From contig PAVS01000007.1 of assembly GCA_002713145.1 (NCBI GenBank), positions 124,001 to 188,000 of the forward strand: a stretch of 64,000 nt of DNA, given 5' to 3'. Position 1 is the first letter of the stretch. Each line of letters begins with the position of its first letter. Origin of the DNA: Halobacteriovoraceae bacterium (GTDB taxonomy: Bacteria > Bdellovibrionota > Bacteriovoracia > Bacteriovoracales > Bacteriovoracaceae). The position numbers and the translations under genes are program-made. Shown here piece by piece: positions 61,624 through 64,000 of this stretch. The notes below the pieces were generated by a model that worked only from the letters and a program-made list of their open reading frames with translations, was not told the origin of the DNA and did no database searches.

Positions 61624-63288
61624 TTATTTTAGTTTCTTAACTTGATTATTAATTGCATCTTTAAAAGGTTTAAAGTTTGTCTGAAAATCCTTAACTGTAA
61701 GGGGGTAAGCAATATCTGGCTTCACACCTAAGTTTTCAATGGGTGTATTGTCAACTCTATCAGCAAGAGATCCAGTGTATCTAAAAGTCCCAACACCAAA
61801 CTGATTAGGAATCTCAACTCCCAACACATATCCACCAGCACCAGCAGTTCTTACACCCATGATGGTCGCACGCTTATTGTCTTGCATGATCGCCGGAAAG
61901 AAGTCACCACCAGAAAAATCCAGCTCATTAACTAAGAGCAGAATCGGCTTGGTGTAATTCACTTCTGGGTGTGGGTTAATCATATCCACACCGTATAGGT
62001 GGTATGGTGTGGTCAGAGTCTTGCCAGCATTCCACTCATTAATTGTGAATTGATAGTAAGCTTTCATGAAGCTGAGAAAAGTCATGCTGATAGGATATCC
62101 ACTTACAGTATCTCCACCCATAACTTTCTTAAGTTGTTCAAGATTAGTCACCTTTTCTAATTGCTCTAGGTTGGTAATATGCTCACTGATCATTTTCTGG
62201 TTGATGGCCATATAATGCTTAGGAGTAAACATGGCTTTATCAGCTAGCATAGAAACTAATGAGTAAAGGTAGAATACTGATCCACCGGGGTTATTGAGTT
62301 GATCAATAACCAACTTATCAGTTGTTTTCTGAAATTTCTTGATAATCTCTTTAAAGAGTTTTGACTCTTTTTCTCCAGCTCCATACTTAGGAATACGAAT
62401 ATAACCTACGAGTTCTTTGGCATCATTCATATAGATATAGGCATCAAAATGATTTTCTTTATCTGAACTCCAGATCTTCGTACCTAGTTCCGGAAGATAA
62501 CTTTGACGTGCACCAATTCCAAATCTATTATCTGCATTCACATCACTCATTAAGTCTTCAGCAAGTTGAGTTGTCATTTGCAAATCAAAAGTATTCTTTT
62601 GGGCCAAAACGTTATTCAGTTTTTTAGAAAGGTTCTTTCTTAAGATTTGCTCCGGAGTATAATCCCAAATGAGTTGATGTTTTTTAGTGACACCAGCTCT
62701 TGTTTTTATCGTTAATTGAACAGGACCACTTGGTACATCGATAGCTTTATCTGCTTTTCTACTTGTAACATACATTTCCGCTAAAGCCTGGTCAGTCTCA
62801 TCTGTATTCTCACCAAACCCAGCTTTAATTTCTTGTACAATTTCATCGACACTCATTTCATCCAGCATGACGAGTTCATCTCCAAGCTGGAAAGGAAATT
62901 CTGCTACTGGTAGTTTTGAACGATCAATATAGACAAAGAAATAACGTCCGTCTGTTCCTCTAATCGTAAAAGGAAGAGTCGCTTTTTCAGTTGCATAAAA
63001 TTTAGCGCTCACATGGTAATCTTTCATTGAAAGAATGAGCTCATTAATTATTTTATGAAAATTTGAGTTTGTAAGCTCTTCAGTGAGAACTTGCTCTTTC
63101 GCTGTTTGAACATTAGCCGCAAGAGTCCAGTTCGCAAATTCTTTTTTCCAAAGTGCGGGGGCGTACATTGAGTCATAAACACCGGCAATAGCGTCTATGA
63201 ACTTAATCATTTTCTTTTGCTTTTCTGTTGCGGCACTTGCACTTAAGCTAAGTGTCAGTACAAAAATTAAAATCATGTGTTTCATCAT
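61624..63288 (-). CDS. S41-family exported protease (C-terminal processing type)
   Basis: The 554-residue protein has a signal peptide (1-20, ending ASAA). A PDZ-like region follows (about 105-165: FPFQLGDELVMLDEMSVDEI), then the S41 core: KLVIDQLNNPGGSVFYLYSL, and LLVNELDFSGGDFFPAIMQD with the likely catalytic Ser, then GVRTAGAGG. A short direct repeat (TNLEQLEKV, TNLEQLKKV) lies in the middle. AGGAGAG precedes the ATG pair at 63288/63285. Confidence 0.85.
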   Translation of the reverse strand: MMKHMILIFVLTLSLSASAATEKQKKMIKFIDAIAGVYDSMYAPALWKKEFANWTLAANVQTAKEQVLTEELTNSNFHKIINELILSMKDYHVSAKFYATEKATLPFTIRGTDGRYFFVYIDRSKLPVAEFPFQLGDELVMLDEMSVDEIVQEIKAGFGENTDETDQALAEMYVTSRKADKAIDVPSGPVQLTIKTRAGVTKKHQLIWDYTPEQILRKNLSKKLNNVLAQKNTFDLQMTTQLAEDLMSDVNADNRFGIGARQSYLPELGTKIWSSDKENHFDAYIYMNDAKELVGYIRIPKYGAGEKESKLFKEIIKKFQKTTDKLVIDQLNNPGGSVFYLYSLVSMLADKAMFTPKHYMAINQKMISEHITNLEQLEKVTNLEQLKKVMGGDTVSGYPISMTFLSFMKAYYQFTINEWNAGKTLTTPYHLYGVDMINPHPEVNYTKPILLLVNELDFSGGDFFPAIMQDNKRATIMGVRTAGAGGYVLGVEIPNQFGVGTFRYTGSLADRVDNTPIENLGVKPDIAYPLTVKDFQTNFKPFKDAINNQVKKLK

Positions 63289-63416
63289 ATTTCTCTCCTG
63301 AATTATGGTTGGTTTTTAGCAAAAATTGAGTTCTCATTCACTTTGCGGTGCAGCAAGGTGGACTAATTTACAATAAAGGCATATAAGGACTGGTAATTAT
63401 TCAACTTAGGAAGACA

Positions 63417-64000
63417 ATGACAGACACTTGGATAACAATTACAGGTACTTTAGTAGCAGGCATTTCCACTGGTATTGGAGCACTTCCCATCTATTTTAAA
63501 AAAAATTATTCGAAAAAATCACTCGATATTGGGATGGGCTTTAGTGCAGGGATTATGCTGGTGGCTTCTTTTGTCTCACTTATTTTTCCGGCTATTGAAA
63601 CAGCTCAGCAGATCTATCTCTCACGTTCTGCCTTTCCTCTCGTTTTACTGGGGCTTATTTGTGGTTATCTCTTCATTATAACTTTCCATGAATTTTTACC
63701 TCATGATCATGTGTTTAAAAGTAAAGATGTAACTCATAAAAAAAAAATAAGCCGCGTCACTCTGATAGTTCTGGCCATATCTCTACACAATTTTCCAGAA
63801 GGACTAGCGGTAGGTGTTGGATTTGGCTCTGGTGATATGAGTAGCGGAGTGACTTTAGCTCTCGCTATTTCTCTTCAGAATATGCCCGAAGGATTAGTTG
63901 TTGCTTTTGGGCTTTTGAGCGAAGGGGCAAGTAAACATAAAGCATTTTTAATGGCGCTTTTATCTGGGCTCATTGAACCCCTTGCTGCTGGCTTTGGCTT
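63417..64000 (+). CDS. ZIP-family divalent metal transporter (3' end cut off by window)
   Basis: The visible 194 residues start at ATG 63417 with AGGAAG upstream. They include membrane helices and the two metal-binding ZIP signatures: SLHNFPEGLAVGVGFG and, further on, SLQNMPEGLVVAFG, then SGLIEPLAA. A His-rich loop (FHEFLPHDHV) lies between. It resembles ZupT/ZIP importers of zinc or iron. The gene continues beyond the window. Confidence 0.85.
   Translation, partial: MTDTWITITGTLVAGISTGIGALPIYFKKNYSKKSLDIGMGFSAGIMLVASFVSLIFPAIETAQQIYLSRSAFPLVLLGLICGYLFIITFHEFLPHDHVFKSKDVTHKKKISRVTLIVLAISLHNFPEGLAVGVGFGSGDMSSGVTLALAISLQNMPEGLVVAFGLLSEGASKHKAFLMALLSGLIEPLAAGFG

Noticed and set aside
62100..62180. 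Short in-frame duplication in the S41 protease as a sequencing error
   Set aside because: The two copies differ at the DNA level and the frame stays open, so it looks like a natural small repeat.
1..64000. tRNA, rRNA, CRISPR array, replication origin or insertion sequence
   Set aside because: No cloverleaf with a recognisable T-arm, no spaced identical repeats, no DnaA-box cluster and no transposase-like protein was seen on either strand.

Overview
The window is AT-rich (mid-30s percent GC by eye), densely coded and full of secreted, lipoprotein and signalling genes. I see no rRNA, tRNA, CRISPR array, phage module or recognisable insertion sequence. The very AT-biased codons, long cysteine-rich exported proteins of no known family, many exported hydrolases and many small stress proteins suggest a Bdellovibrionota bacterium, most likely a marine Bacteriovorax/Halobacteriovorax-type organism. 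That placement is inference; no marker gene here proves it.

Region 1 (1-4642) looks like an operon: a partial AAA ATPase, an MscS-type channel, a MASE3 hybrid histidine kinase and a second MscS channel. Region 2 (4643-8268) has a small acidic protein, a LysR regulator, a cold-shock protein with a clear terminator, a Tudor-like HVA1 protein abutting a glutamate dehydrogenase, and a tiny lipoprotein. Region 3 (8503-17478) holds small exported proteins, two tandem paralogous cysteine-rich exported proteins of about 700 residues, a DUF2254 membrane protein, an exported HEXXH protein and a sensor kinase. Region 4 (17647-25125) carries a GH15 glucoamylase-like enzyme coupled to a sodium:solute symporter, and an orphan exported protein of 1210 residues.

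Region 5 (25122-49913) is a stress-protein island. It contains a second HVA1 protein, topoisomerase IB, three DUF1328-type peptides, two DUF883/ElaB-like anchors, two YqjE/holin-like membrane proteins, two DUF2383 ferritin-like proteins, DUF1206, an ABC1/UbiB kinase, another MscS, an NADP-type glutamate dehydrogenase, an FNT channel, and two OmpR-type regulators with almost identical DNA-binding domains. The order DUF2383(+), regulator(-), DUF883(+), DUF1328(+) occurs twice, which suggests an old segmental duplication. Many of these genes share a TTACACAA element about 75-95 nt before the start codon, suggesting one regulon.

Region 6 (50058-52720) is a compact stressosome-like unit: two STAS proteins, an RsbT-like kinase, a soluble histidine kinase and a convergent receiver protein. 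Its promoter carries the same element. Region 7 (52927-63288) encodes an exported trypsin-like protease, three transglutaminase-elicitor-like (GP42/Pep-13 family) proteins, an exported cysteine-containing protein, an AsmA/DUF748-like protein, a possible beta/gamma-crystallin-fold protein and an S41 protease. It includes a noncoding stretch of about 1 kb with a perfect 13-bp stem. The window ends inside a ZIP metal transporter gene.

Read together, the window links envelope sensing (MscS channels, kinases, phosphorelay and stressosome) to a shared set of stress-protective small proteins, next to an exported hydrolase and transglutaminase arsenal.
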